A DNA stretch of 64,000 nt from Gardnerella coleohominis (GCF_002896555.1 NZ_MNLH01000002.1:1-64000); one strand, 5' to 3'. Shown: positions 9,928 to 19,965, counted from the first letter of the stretch. The notes: generated by a model from the letters alone, not told the origin. Translations and numbers: made by a program.

Positions 9928-10407
9928 TTACTCAAGGTGGCTACGCATAAACCACTGGAACTTTTCAAGCCCTTGCACATGATCCTGAATAATATTCGAG
10001 CTAATAACATCCAATTCATCAAGCTCAGAAATAGCCTTACGATCATCAGCAATCATATCGCTGTAATACTCAATTAAAGCTTGCAAATATTCCTTAGTTG
10101 ACTTACGTCCAGTTAAAGCAAAACGCTTCCACGTACGAGAAGAAATAACGTCATCTGCACGTCCAAGTGGAGATCCACCTAAAGTAGCAATGCGCTCAGC
10201 AGTCTCATCAGCTTGAGCTAAAACTTCAGCAACCTGAGGATCAAGCATTTCATGAACCGCAATAAAATCAGAGCCAGTCACATTCCAATGAGCATGCTTA
10301 AGTACTAAAGCAGCTTCCTGCTCATGGCTTAAACGATTTTGTAAGATTGCTATAGCTTTCTCACTAGCCGATTCGTCAAGACCTGGAACCATGTGCAACA
10401 AAGTCAT
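9928..10407 (-). CDS. dps: Dps-family ferritin-like protein
   Basis: Dodecameric iron-storage and DNA-protection protein that oxidises Fe(II) with hydrogen peroxide, useful in a catalase-poor fermenter. The 159 aa match Dps length. The ferroxidase ligands are visible in AHWN (His40), VHEM (His52), Asp56, Asp67 and Glu71. GGGAGG lies 5 bases before the ATG. Confidence 0.96.
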   Translation of the reverse strand: MTLLHMVPGLDESASEKAIAILQNRLSHEQEAALVLKHAHWNVTGSDFIAVHEMLDPQVAEVLAQADETAERIATLGGSPLGRADDVISSRTWKRFALTGRKSTKEYLQALIEYYSDMIADDRKAISELDELDVISSNIIQDHVQGLEKFQWFMRSHLE

Positions 10408-10452
10408 TTTATCCTCCCGTAATCTTTGTTAGTACAGTTTCTTATATTACCG

Positions 10453-11760
10453 CTATGCCTCAAGTTGTGCTCTACGACGAACCTCAAGCGTAGCAATACG
10501 TCTTCCTTCCACCTCAGTAACAGTCATATCATAGCCGTCCGCATCATGTAACACAGCACCGACCTCACCCATTGCGCCAGTATGAGCTAAGAAGTAGCCT
10601 GCAACAGTTTCATACGGACCATCCTCTAACTCAATACCAGTTATATCCGCAAAATCTTCAATAGTCATGCCACCGTCAATCGTCGCAACACCATTAACAA
10701 AAGCAGTTGCTTTATTATCATGACCCTGATTTGTTTCCGGCGGCAAATCATACTCATCACGAATATCCCCAACCAGCTCTTCCGTCATATCCTCTAGTGT
10801 CACAATGCCATCCGTGCCACCATATTCGTCTATAACAACAGCTAAATGTATTCCACGCTTACGCAACAAAGACAAGCTAGGCAAGAGCTTAGAAGTTCCA
10901 GGCAAGCTAATACCCTCGCGAGTTACGTCTGCAACAGTTTTTGCATTAGGATCTCGCACATCCAACAAATCTCGAACATGCACAAAGCCAATAACATCAT
11001 CGAAATCTTTGCCTGTTACAGGATAACGAGAATACGGAAGCTCACGAATTTTTTCAGCAGCCTCTTTAAGACTTAAAGAACCCTCTAAAAATTCAACGTC
11101 AGCGCGCGGACGCATAACCTCAGCAACAATTGTTTCCGAAGCGTCAAAAACATCATCCAAAATAGTGCGTTCATCCTGACTTAAACGCTTATTTGTATTT
11201 ACGAGTACGCGCAATTCTTCGTCAGAAACTTCGCTTTCCTTCTCATTCGGATCAAATCCCAAAAGCCTTACGAAACCATTAGTATTCTTAGCGATAAGCC
11301 AGATTATAGGCTTGCAGATTAAAGAAACAATATCTATAGCAGGAACAACAGCGCGAGCAATTTGCTCAGATCTTTGCATAGCGATACGTTTAGGGACAAG
11401 CTCAGAAATAACAATAGAAAAATAAGATATTACAAGCGTTAAAACAATAGTTGTCAAAGGACCTGCAATATGCGCTGGAACACCCCAAGATTTAACTTGA
11501 GGCACAATATATGGCGCTATTGCCGATTCACCAAAAGATGCTGAAAGAAAACCAGAAAGAGTTACGCCAATCTGCAAAGTAGACAAAAAAGTATTAGGAT
11601 CGCGAGCAATACGTGCCACACGAGCACCGCGCGCATCTTGCATCTCCATGCGATCAATTTGCGAAGTGCGCAAATTGACTAGAGCTAATTCTGTAGCGGC
11701 AAAAATCGAACCGCATAACAGAAAAATTACAATAAGCACAATGTTAAAAGCCAGCGACAT
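10453..11760 (-). CDS. CNNM/CBS-domain membrane protein (HlyC/CorC family)
   Basis: An N-terminal CNNM transmembrane domain (typical start SLAFNIVLIVIFLLCGSIF, then AATELALVNLR) is followed by tandem CBS domains (VAEVMRPRADVEFL and the HLAVVIDEYGGTDGIVT segment) and a C-terminal CorC/HlyC domain. These proteins are linked to magnesium and cobalt transport, and some are called hemolysins without proof of lysis. The open frame runs up to 11880, but its first 40 residues are encoded by an AATTCCAATT-type repeat and do not resemble the family, so I start at the ATG at 11760. No good ribosome site marks either start. An ATG at 11802 is a third option. Confidence 0.87.
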   Translation of the reverse strand: MSLAFNIVLIVIFLLCGSIFAATELALVNLRTSQIDRMEMQDARGARVARIARDPNTFLSTLQIGVTLSGFLSASFGESAIAPYIVPQVKSWGVPAHIAGPLTTIVLTLVISYFSIVISELVPKRIAMQRSEQIARAVVPAIDIVSLICKPIIWLIAKNTNGFVRLLGFDPNEKESEVSDEELRVLVNTNKRLSQDERTILDDVFDASETIVAEVMRPRADVEFLEGSLSLKEAAEKIRELPYSRYPVTGKDFDDVIGFVHVRDLLDVRDPNAKTVADVTREGISLPGTSKLLPSLSLLRKRGIHLAVVIDEYGGTDGIVTLEDMTEELVGDIRDEYDLPPETNQGHDNKATAFVNGVATIDGGMTIEDFADITGIELEDGPYETVAGYFLAHTGAMGEVGAVLHDADGYDMTVTEVEGRRIATLEVRRRAQLEA

Positions 11761-11814
11761 ACTTGCTATATTAGTTGACTTCGCTACGATATCAACAATC
11801 ATACGAAAAATTAA

Positions 11815-11990
11815 TTTTACAATTCCAAAATTCCAATTAAATTCCAATTCGCAAGTTCTAATTAAGCTCACAAATTCCAATTAAATTTCTAAGTTCTATT
11901 TTCTAATTAAATTCACAAGTTCTAATTAAATTCACAGAATCACAGAATCACAAACTCTAATTATACTGACGAAACGCAAATCACATAAAG
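11815..11990. repeat. degenerate AT-rich repeats
   Basis: Units such as AATTAAATTC(AC)AAGTTCT, and CACAGAAT three times, recur through the gap between the DUF1980 protein and the CNNM/CBS gene. No gene is seen. Confidence 0.5.
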
Positions 11991-12026
11991 CTAAATAAAC
12001 TAAAACTAAATAAACTAAAAGCTAAA

Positions 12027-12863
12027 TTACGGCCTATAGAAATATCCGATAGGAGGATCAACTTCAGACATTTTGTAAATTTTCAGAATCACGCCCATAC
12101 GCTGATTTTCTTGTTTACCGATTTTACCAACGTCAATTCGAGCATGCACACGCACCCATTGATGTTCTTTAATTTGCGAAGAATATTTTTTACTCGAAGC
12201 AGCATCAGAAAGTTCGCCGACAAATCCAAACGGAGACATATCGAGAATACAGCAAGACATTAAATGGCGAGCTACATAAAATTGTTTAGAAGTAAGAGAG
12301 TTAGATTTACTTATAAAACCATTAACTATTACTTCATAGCCCTTATAGCGCTCCAAATTATGATCAATTTCGTCATACCAAGTTCCAAAATCATCATCAG
12401 ATATTGTAATAACGCGATTTTTAGAATCCAATCCCTGAGGATTTTTATAATTCTGAAAACTTTTAATAGCTATAGCTCGACCGCCAGCATATTTATCAAA
12501 TCCAGAATTCATAGAATCTTGATTTTGTAACGGAATTACAATAAGCAAAGCCGGAATAAGTATTGCAACCAATATGCGCAGAGATTCGCTTGGAGATACT
12601 TTACATACGCCAAAAATAGCGCAAAAAGCTAATAATACGAGCATTATCGAAGCGAGTATCAAATACATAAAAGCGCGCGGAGTAGTAAGCGTAGTGTAAC
12701 TTCCACTAAAAGCCGACCATGCTATTACAGCTGAAAGAAAGCACAAAGATGCCGCGAGCAAAATCCTAGAAAATATAGGATTTTTATGAGATTGAATTCC
12801 TATATTCCTACTAATTCTCGTCCAGGTTTTGAAAATCGTCCCGGTTTTAAAAATCGAATTCAT
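12027..12863 (-). CDS. TIGR03943/DUF1980-family membrane protein, permease partner
   Basis: Family protein normally encoded beside a DUF318 permease (YcgQ/YcgR pair in Bacillus). It has several N-terminal membrane segments, then a soluble C-terminal part with a typical VNGFISKS strand and RHLMSCCILDMSPFGFV segment. GGTGGAG precedes the ATG at 12863, which overlaps the permease stop as ATGA, so I use it rather than the longer open frame to 12911. The length is 278 aa. The pair is thought to act together in membrane export of metal or another solute, but the substrate is unproven. Confidence 0.85.
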   Translation of the reverse strand: MNSIFKTGTIFKTWTRISRNIGIQSHKNPIFSRILLAASLCFLSAVIAWSAFSGSYTTLTTPRAFMYLILASIMLVLLAFCAIFGVCKVSPSESLRILVAILIPALLIVIPLQNQDSMNSGFDKYAGGRAIAIKSFQNYKNPQGLDSKNRVITISDDDFGTWYDEIDHNLERYKGYEVIVNGFISKSNSLTSKQFYVARHLMSCCILDMSPFGFVGELSDAASSKKYSSQIKEHQWVRVHARIDVGKIGKQENQRMGVILKIYKMSEVDPPIGYFYRP

Positions 12864-14038
12864 ATCGCTCCACCCCATGCAAAGTGAATAAGCAATGAAC
12901 CTAATAAGCATAATACTGTAATTGTTAAAGTGATGCGCAAAACAAACTTAGCTTTGCAATCTGAAAGAAGCATAAGAGTGTTTTTAATATCTAACATTGG
13001 TCCGAAAATCAAGAAAGCAATCACAGAAGATATAGGCAAAGATGCTGCTAAACTCCTCGCAATAACAGCATCTGAGCTTGAACAAAGTGAGCTGGCGTAG
13101 GCAATAAGCATCATCATTGGTATAGATATGAGCACGAATGTCGTATTTAAACGAGAAGCAGGATCGTTACCAAGCCAAGCTCTTATTACTGAGGCGACTA
13201 TTGTTCCGAATAAAATAATCGGCATTAAATGAACGAAATCTTCATAAACATGATGGAAATAATCTAATAGCTTTAATCCGAATGATAAATGCTTAGAAGA
13301 CTCAGAGCAATTCTCGCAAGCATCTTTACTATCGCAAGCATTTTCACTATTGCAATTATTTTCGATATCACAAGTATCTTCACTATGAGAACAAGCATCC
13401 TTGCAACCGCACGAAAGGCCACTAGCGCCTTCTAAATTCTGCCTTAAAATAAAATTCTGCTTAAGAATCTGGCTTTTTTGTGGAAAAATCACGAAACTTA
13501 TTCCAGCAAGAAGAGCAATTACAATTCCTAACGCAACGCGAATAACAACAACAGCAGGAGCATCAGAAAACGCGTACCAGGTAGCTAAAACAGATACCGG
13601 ATTAACAACAGGCACAGCGCAGAGAAAAGTAACAGCTGCAGGCAAAGGCAACTTTTTTGCAATTAAACGAGAAAAAGTTGGAACAATAACACAATCGCAA
13701 ACAGGCATACAAAATCCGGCTGCGATTGCAACTAAAAATCCGTCAGAAGTGGATTTAGGCATATGCTTTTCCACAAATTGCGCTGTGACAAATGTTTCAA
13801 CAGCAGCTGAAACTAATACTCCTATAAGAGTAAAAGGGACAGCTTGTAAAAGTAAGCCTGATATTCCGCGAATCGTAGTGCTTATAGTAAACCAAGGAAA
13901 TCGCGCTTGTAATGCTGGAGCCATAGCAATGAATATCGCAATAATAGGCATGCCAATAATCACATATAAATAATGCGCGGAACCTGTTTTTTGTAAACTC
14001 GTTTTTTGTAAACTCGTTTTTTGCGAATCCTGTTTCAT
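12860..14038 (-). CDS. DUF318 permease with Cys-rich cytoplasmic loop
   Basis: Polytopic permease of the YraQ/YcgR/SO_0444 family. The hallmark CMPVCDC segment is followed by LPLPAAVTFLCAVPVVNPVS and, near the C-terminus, FGPMLDIKNTLML. Between its two membrane halves, residues 210-244 (from the ATG at 14038) carry eight cysteines and two histidines, which suggests metal binding. The ATG at 14038 is preceded by TTTAGG. A GTG at 14077 would add 13 residues. The N-terminus holds a Ser-Leu-Gln-Lys-Thr tandem repeat. It is translationally coupled to the DUF1980 gene by a 4-base overlap. Confidence 0.88.
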   Translation of the reverse strand: MKQDSQKTSLQKTSLQKTGSAHYLYVIIGMPIIAIFIAMAPALQARFPWFTISTTIRGISGLLLQAVPFTLIGVLVSAAVETFVTAQFVEKHMPKSTSDGFLVAIAAGFCMPVCDCVIVPTFSRLIAKKLPLPAAVTFLCAVPVVNPVSVLATWYAFSDAPAVVVIRVALGIVIALLAGISFVIFPQKSQILKQNFILRQNLEGASGLSCGCKDACSHSEDTCDIENNCNSENACDSKDACENCSESSKHLSFGLKLLDYFHHVYEDFVHLMPIILFGTIVASVIRAWLGNDPASRLNTTFVLISIPMMMLIAYASSLCSSSDAVIARSLAASLPISSVIAFLIFGPMLDIKNTLMLLSDCKAKFVLRITLTITVLCLLGSLLIHFAWGGAI

Positions 14039-14126
14039 ACCTAAACCATTTACAAAATCTGTTGCCAAACCTAACACAAAAACTGATACGAAATCTAATA
14101 CGAAATCTGATACGAAAGCAACTTAT

Positions 14127-14774
14127 TTAGCAGGATAATACTTCAACTAATCCATCACTCATGCGATATCTAGCTCCAACAATCATAAGCTTATCGTTAT
14201 TTACAGCTTCACGAATAATTTCAGATTTATCACATATCTCCATAAGCATATTAGCAACATGAATACGCTCAATATCGTCAGTTTCCAAAGACTCTTCAAC
14301 TCCAGCTGCAGCAGCAGGACCTAAAGCGCGAAGCAATATTGAGTCTGAAGATTCAAGCACATCATAAATATCATCCTCTTCATCCAAATCGCTCATCATC
14401 TTCTCAACTTGCGGCAAAACCGCTTTAACAGCACCGCAATGCTCATGGCCAAGTACAACAAGAACTTTCACACCCAAATCACTAACGGCATATTCCAAAG
14501 ATGAAATAATCGCATCATCAACAACTTCCCCAGCACTGCGAACTGAGAAAATATCGCCCAAACCGGCATCAAATACAAATTCTGGAGCCACTCGCGAATC
14601 AGCACACGAGAGAACAACCGCTGAAGGATTTTGACCATCAATAAGTGATTTACGAGTTTCAACATCTACTCCAGCATGCTCTGATTTACCTTCTGCAAAA
14701 CGACGATTACCCGCAAGCATTGCGCTTAAAACCGATGTAGCTAACGTAGAATCATCATTGACAACTTCTTGCAT
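14127..14774 (-). CDS. beta-class carbonic anhydrase
   Basis: Interconverts CO2 and bicarbonate. Zinc ligands and active-site residues are visible in CADSRV (Cys57, Asp59, Arg61) and GHEHCG (His110, Cys113), numbered from the ATG at 14774. I prefer that start because TGGGG lies 5 bases upstream; a GTG at 14792 would add six residues. The enzyme probably supplies bicarbonate to PEP carboxylase, encoded next door on the same strand. Confidence 0.95.
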   Translation of the reverse strand: MQEVVNDDSTLATSVLSAMLAGNRRFAEGKSEHAGVDVETRKSLIDGQNPSAVVLSCADSRVAPEFVFDAGLGDIFSVRSAGEVVDDAIISSLEYAVSDLGVKVLVVLGHEHCGAVKAVLPQVEKMMSDLDEEDDIYDVLESSDSILLRALGPAAAAGVEESLETDDIERIHVANMLMEICDKSEIIREAVNNDKLMIVGARYRMSDGLVEVLSC

Positions 14775-14798
14775 TACAACCCCATTCGTCACTTTTTC

Positions 14799-14839
14799 TC
14801 GAACTTGAATTACAACTCTAATTCGAACTTGAATTACAA
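14799..14839. repeat. 17-bp direct repeat upstream of the carbonic anhydrase gene
   Basis: TCGAACTTGAATTACAA occurs identically at 14799-14815 and 14823-14839 (period 24), immediately upstream of the start codon. It could be an operator. The rest of the gap to ppc (14840-15015) holds AT-rich degenerate repeats of ATTTGAA. Confidence 0.6.
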
Positions 14840-15015
14840 GTACATTGTATATTTACCAATACGAATAAAGAAAGATTACATCAATCAACTTTAAAGAAAA
14901 TACAATTTGAATTTGAATTTGAAAACTTACAATTTGCAATTTGAAAGCAAAAATTTGAAATCCAAAAAATAAAGACTTACAAACCAAAATAAATAAAATA
15001 ATAAAAAAGAATAAA

Positions 15016-15057
15016 TAATAAAAAAGAAAACCTCCAGTAACAAAAGTTACATGAAGG
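15016..15057 (-). terminator. terminator of ppc
   Basis: On the minus strand the stem CCTTCATGTAAC/GTTACTGGAGG (imperfect) with a 4-base loop is followed by TTTTCTTTTTTATT, 35 bases past the ppc stop. Confidence 0.8.
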
Positions 15058-15091
15058 CTTTCTTCACTAAAATTGCTAAACTTTACAAAAA

Positions 15092-17848
15092 TCATCCAGT
15101 ATTCTGCAAGCCTGCAGCAACACCAGAAACAGTGCACAAGATAAGGTAGATAAACTCTGCCTGCTGGCTTTCGCTCAATTCTTCCTTATCTACTTTGTTG
15201 CGAAGCTTTCGCAAAGCAAGAGACTGAATCACAGACAAAGCATCAACATACGGCGAGCGCACACGAATCGCTTGACCAAGCACGTGACGATGCTGCAAAG
15301 GCCACTTATCATCAACTATCTGCAAAACCCACTTACGAGTAAGTTGCATTTCCGAAAGCACTTTATTGCTCAAATCTTCGCGATCGCCGAGGCTTAAGTA
15401 CATGCGAGCAATACGCTCATCTGTCTTAGCTAACGACATCTCAATATTGTCAATAAAAGTACTAAACAGAGGCCACTCTTCGTAAGCGCGACGCAAAGTT
15501 TCCAAATCGCCAAACTTTTCGCAAGCTGTGCCCAAACCGTACCACGCAGCAAGGTTAATGCGAGCCTGCGCCCAAGAGAACACCCATGGAATAGTACGCA
15601 AATCATCCAAAGACTTTGCTCCCAAACCGCGCTTTGCAGGGCGAGAACCGATTGGAAGCAAACCAATTTCACTAAGCGGCGTAACTGTAGAGAACCACGG
15701 AGTGAAATCATCTGTTTGAAGCAAATCAAGGAAACGCTCATGAGCTGCAACATCAAGCTTTTGTGCCATATCAGCATACTTGTGTGTCATCTCAGTATTT
15801 GTTTTCTCAACGCTTGGCGAAGACTGAAGCAAAGTTGCAGCAGCAACAGACTCCAAGTGACGGATTGCCAAAATTGGATTACCGTAACGCGCAAAAATAA
15901 CCTCGCCCTGTTCAGTTAACTTAAATCGGCAATTTACAGAACCGACTGGCTGAGCAAGAACTGCACGGTTTGCAGGGCCGCCACCACGACCAACAGCGCC
16001 ACCACGACCATGGAAAAGCGTCAAATCAATATCATGCTTCTTAGCCCACTTAGCTATACGCTCTTGAGCAGAGTGCAAAGCCAAAGTTGCGGAAGTAGGA
16101 CCGGCATCCTTGGAAGAATCCGAGTAGCCGAGCATAACTTCCATCTTGCGGCCAGTAGACTTAAGACGAGCCTGAACTTCAGGAATCTTAATAATCTCCT
16201 CAAGCACGTTCACAGAGTTCTGCAAATCTTCCAACTGCTCAAACAGTGGAATAACGTCGAGAGTTGGCGCATCCTGTGGGTGAGCGAAAGCAAGACGATT
16301 TAATTCAAACACGTCACGAACATGCTGAGCAGACTTTGCGAAGGAAATAATATAACGACGAGCAGCACGCATGCCGTTACGCTTCTGAATTGCTCCCAAA
16401 GCGCGGAAGGTATCAAGAACTTCACGAGTCATAGGCTGAAGAGGTCCACGTTCACCGTGCAATCCGTGCTCACGAATATCTTCCAAAGCACGAGAATGTA
16501 CAAGAGAATGCTGACGGAATTCCATTTCAACCATGTGGAATCCAAAGGTTTGCGCTTGCCAAATCAAATCTTGCAAAGGACCGTAAGCTGCGCGAGGATC
16601 TCCACCTTCAGCCAAGGAACGCTGAACAATATGCAAATCTTCAATAAAATCTTCGCAAGAATGATACATCAAATCAGTATCGCGACTAATCGTACGATGC
16701 AAACGATCGGCCATAACAAGCATTACAGCGCGATGTGGCTCACTCTTAGACACGTCTGAAGCGCTTTCAGTAAGCTGCTCGCTCATTTCGCGCTGACGAT
16801 TCCAAAGCTCCAACAACTCAACATTTGGAGGCGTTGTGCGCGTTTCCATAGTCAAGCATTTTCCAACTTCACGAGTACGAGCCTCTAAAGCTGCTAACAC
16901 ATGGTTGCTGAATTTACTAGCTACTTGACGGCTTACCTTAGCAGTAACATTCGGGTTTCCATCACGATCTGAGCCAATCCAGCTACCAGGATGGAAGAAC
17001 GCAGGGCAACGAGGTGGCACGAGACCAGCTTTCTTGCCAAGCAGCCAATCGTCAAATCTGCGATATACAAGCGGAATCGTATCGAATAAAGTAGCGTCGA
17101 AAATCTCAAGAATAGTATCTGCTTCTTCAACCGGCGTAGGCTTCTTCAAAGCAATAGGCGATGTACGAAGTAAAGCGTCGATTTCGTTATAAAGACGGCG
17201 ATAATTTTCACGCTTATCAGATCCGCCTAAACGATGATGCTCACTCAAAAGCTTAGAAATACGACGAATCTTGCCAGCAACAGCTTTACGACGAGCCTCA
17301 GTTGGATGCGCTGTGAAAACAGGATGGAACTCTAGCTTTGCCAACAATTCTTTAGCTTCAGCAGGGCTCATTTCAGTTAACAATTTATGATAAGCGCATG
17401 TTAATTCATTAACAGGGTCAACTGGATTCGAATCAGCAACATCACATTCACGCTGATGCAATACTGAAACGCGATAATTCTCTTCGCAAAGATTAGCTAA
17501 ATGGAAGTAAGTTGCAAACGCACGAGCTAAAAGCTGAGTATCGGCCAAATCCATGCCGTTAATTTTTTCAACAGCTTTACTCAAACCATCATCAACAGTT
17601 TCTTGCGCATCAACCATCTGCGCAAAATGAGCTGTACTAGCTTCAACTGCATTCAAACGCACTTCGTCGAATACCGCTAATAATTTTTCATCAAATTCAC
17701 CCAATACATCGCGTAAAATATGCAAGCACAAATCCATATCTTGCTGAAGCGATGCTGGTAATTCACGCTCCTCAGGACCTTTTCGTCCTAATCCAGACGT
17801 CACAATAGTGGCGTCTGCTGGAGTTACCTGTTGATTCTTAGTTGTCAT
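15092..17848 (-). CDS. ppc: phosphoenolpyruvate carboxylase
   Basis: Forms oxaloacetate from PEP and bicarbonate, the main anaplerotic step in bifidobacteria. The full-length protein is 918 aa. Catalytic motifs are TAHPTEARR (His181), GYSDSSKDAG, FHGRGGAVGRGGGP, and the conserved C-terminal NTG. The ATG has GGAGGTCTG just upstream. The neighbouring carbonic anhydrase can provide its bicarbonate. The leader upstream has several hairpins. Confidence 0.98.
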   Translation of the reverse strand: MTTKNQQVTPADATIVTSGLGRKGPEERELPASLQQDMDLCLHILRDVLGEFDEKLLAVFDEVRLNAVEASTAHFAQMVDAQETVDDGLSKAVEKINGMDLADTQLLARAFATYFHLANLCEENYRVSVLHQRECDVADSNPVDPVNELTCAYHKLLTEMSPAEAKELLAKLEFHPVFTAHPTEARRKAVAGKIRRISKLLSEHHRLGGSDKRENYRRLYNEIDALLRTSPIALKKPTPVEEADTILEIFDATLFDTIPLVYRRFDDWLLGKKAGLVPPRCPAFFHPGSWIGSDRDGNPNVTAKVSRQVASKFSNHVLAALEARTREVGKCLTMETRTTPPNVELLELWNRQREMSEQLTESASDVSKSEPHRAVMLVMADRLHRTISRDTDLMYHSCEDFIEDLHIVQRSLAEGGDPRAAYGPLQDLIWQAQTFGFHMVEMEFRQHSLVHSRALEDIREHGLHGERGPLQPMTREVLDTFRALGAIQKRNGMRAARRYIISFAKSAQHVRDVFELNRLAFAHPQDAPTLDVIPLFEQLEDLQNSVNVLEEIIKIPEVQARLKSTGRKMEVMLGYSDSSKDAGPTSATLALHSAQERIAKWAKKHDIDLTLFHGRGGAVGRGGGPANRAVLAQPVGSVNCRFKLTEQGEVIFARYGNPILAIRHLESVAAATLLQSSPSVEKTNTEMTHKYADMAQKLDVAAHERFLDLLQTDDFTPWFSTVTPLSEIGLLPIGSRPAKRGLGAKSLDDLRTIPWVFSWAQARINLAAWYGLGTACEKFGDLETLRRAYEEWPLFSTFIDNIEMSLAKTDERIARMYLSLGDREDLSNKVLSEMQLTRKWVLQIVDDKWPLQHRHVLGQAIRVRSPYVDALSVIQSLALRKLRNKVDKEELSESQQAEFIYLILCTVSGVAAGLQNTG

Positions 17849-17886
17849 CAGACCTCCTTGTGCTGGTTGTCAGGTTGCTCGGTCAT

Positions 17887-17963
17887 CTAACTTCCGCGGC
17901 TCCTCCGCGGTTATTTGTTTAGAAGTTGCAAGCCCATAGCCTTGGTACCAGCGAGATACCAAG
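17887..17963 (-). promoter_or_regulatory. hairpin-rich leader of ppc
   Basis: CCGCGG at 17894-17899 and 17905-17910 pair around five bases and are nested inside AACTTC (17889-17894)/GAAGTT (17922-17927). A second hairpin joins CTTGGTA (17941-17947) and TACCAAG (17957-17963). No known riboswitch was recognised. Confidence 0.4.
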
Positions 17964-18056
17964 ACAATTGTGAACCGACCATAGGACTGATTTTTTTACA
18001 ACAAAATACCCACATAAATGGCCTCAATAATACGTTTATAAAAGTAGGCAACAGGG

Positions 18057-19898
18057 GTGCGTATACTAAAAACTGTGAGTACAGCAGAGAATAGCACTAG
18101 TGCTGATAATAGCAATAACAACTCTAAAACAAGCGATAACAACGCTAGCGGCGATAGTAGCGATAATAGTGATAATATCGACAGTCTTTTTAAAGATAGC
18201 GTTCCTTCAGATAGAGAAAGTTATATCAATAATAAAGAATCGAAAAATAATCCTAAAATTTTGCCTAATGGCCATGTTGTAGGAAAACCATCCGGCAGAT
18301 TTTTCACGCACGCGATTCCTCTCGACATGGATGACGTTGAAAAAGATTGGGATAAACCAGTTACGGAAGCATGCATAGCTGCAAAATCAAGCATTATCAT
18401 TCGAGTTGGTGCTCTAGGATTAGGCGCTGGAACCGGAAGCTATAGGGTTAGAGAGCTGATGCACAGTGTCGGCGAACCAATGGGAGTAAGCGTAAGAGCA
18501 GACGTAAACCTCACAGATATTGAAGCCACTTGCACTGATAAACATTCGCGTATTACTGAAGTTGTTGATTTGCCTTCAACAGGCGTAAATACGGAGAGAA
18601 TTTGGCTTCTTGAGCATTTTGCAGACTGGTTTAACGTGAAACTTGGAAACGATGCGCTTTATCACTCTAAAGCGACTGTTTCTAAAGAATTAGTAGATAC
18701 TTTACAAGTTTCAGACGATGAAACAACAATAGTCCAGGCTGCTAAAAAATCTGAAGAAGATGAAACTAAACGCGCTGAAAATAAAGCGATTTGCGATGCT
18801 ATAGCAAAAGAAAAACCTCGAGGACTTTTTGCTTTAAAACCAGAAAATGCTTATGAGGAACATTTCTCGCACGTTAATAATTCACAAAATTTGGATGAAG
18901 AAAAACATAAGCCTCTTACTGTTAGAGAGGTACACGATCGACTTGACCTCATTAAAAACCGTAAACCTTTGTATAAGCCTTGGTTTGCAGGGATTGCTTC
19001 TGCTGTAGCATGTGCGTCATTCGCATTCCTTCTTGGCGGCGGCATTTACGATATGATTGGCGCATTTATTGGAGCAGGAATAGGTCACTGGGTTCGCAGA
19101 AGAATGTTCATGCACCATTTAAACCAATTCGTTGTAACATTCGTTGCCGTTGCTATCGGCGCATCCGCGTGCATTGCTTCATTACAGCTTATAGGCTTAT
19201 TTGACCCTAGTGCGCCATTACACAATACTGCTTATATTGGTTCAGTATTATTCGTTATTCCTGGTTTTCCGCTTATCACAGGTGGATTGGATATAGCGAA
19301 AATAGATTTCCCTTCCGGAATACAACGTCTTTCTTATACGGTTGCAATTATTCTTATGGGAACTTTAGCAGGCTGGATGGTTGCAAGTCTTATACAACTA
19401 AATCCTCAAGGCTTCACTCCTTTAGGATTAAACCCATGGCTAAATGCTGTTTTAAGAATGATTACAGCATTTGCTGGCGTGTGGGGATTCTCCGTGCTAT
19501 TTAATTCTCCACAACGAATGTGTGTTGTTGCCGGAGTTATAGGAGCAATAACAGATACGCTTCGTTTAACTATGGTTGACTTTGGAATTTCTGCAGAAAT
19601 ATCAGCCTTTACAGGAGCACTTCTAGCAGGACTTTTAGCTTCAGCCTGGAGATCTATAGTTCGACACGGATGGGCACCACAGTACTTGGGATATCCTCGA
19701 ATAAGTCTTACCGTTCCTTCAATCGTGATTATGGTTCCAGGACTTTATATGTACAGGGCAATGTTCTATCTTGGGCAATTTAACACTATCCCTGCTTTAA
19801 ATTGGGCTTTTAAAGCTTTTATGGTGATTATTTGCCTTCCAATAGGACTTGCCGTAGCTAGAGTTATCACAGATAAAAACTGGCGTTACGACGTGTGA
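18057..19898 (+). CDS. threonine/serine exporter, ThrE family
   Basis: Membrane exporter with a soluble N-terminal ThrE domain (ELMHSVGEPMGVSVRADVN region) followed by about ten membrane segments and the typical ISLTVPSIVIMVPGLYMY helix. Corynebacterium ThrE exports threonine and serine, and substrate identity is inferred. The first 75 residues are Ser/Asn/Asp-rich and unlike the family. The start is a GTG preceded by CAACAGG; a GTG at 18075 is an alternative. Between the two domains lies an acidic, Lys-rich linker of about 80 residues. Confidence 0.92.
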   Translation: MRILKTVSTAENSTSADNSNNNSKTSDNNASGDSSDNSDNIDSLFKDSVPSDRESYINNKESKNNPKILPNGHVVGKPSGRFFTHAIPLDMDDVEKDWDKPVTEACIAAKSSIIIRVGALGLGAGTGSYRVRELMHSVGEPMGVSVRADVNLTDIEATCTDKHSRITEVVDLPSTGVNTERIWLLEHFADWFNVKLGNDALYHSKATVSKELVDTLQVSDDETTIVQAAKKSEEDETKRAENKAICDAIAKEKPRGLFALKPENAYEEHFSHVNNSQNLDEEKHKPLTVREVHDRLDLIKNRKPLYKPWFAGIASAVACASFAFLLGGGIYDMIGAFIGAGIGHWVRRRMFMHHLNQFVVTFVAVAIGASACIASLQLIGLFDPSAPLHNTAYIGSVLFVIPGFPLITGGLDIAKIDFPSGIQRLSYTVAIILMGTLAGWMVASLIQLNPQGFTPLGLNPWLNAVLRMITAFAGVWGFSVLFNSPQRMCVVAGVIGAITDTLRLTMVDFGISAEISAFTGALLAGLLASAWRSIVRHGWAPQYLGYPRISLTVPSIVIMVPGLYMYRAMFYLGQFNTIPALNWAFKAFMVIICLPIGLAVARVITDKNWRYDV

Positions 19899-19930
19899 TG
19901 TTCTAAGTTTCAGCCCGTTAATTTTTAACA

Positions 19931-19965
19931 AAAAGCCGCTTACAAGTTTTCTTGCGAGCGGCTTT
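19931..19965. terminator. bidirectional terminator between thrE and trpS
   Basis: AAAAGCCGCT and AGCGGCTTT form a stem flanked by A-rich and T-rich runs. It serves the convergent thrE (plus) and trpS (minus) genes. Confidence 0.88.
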
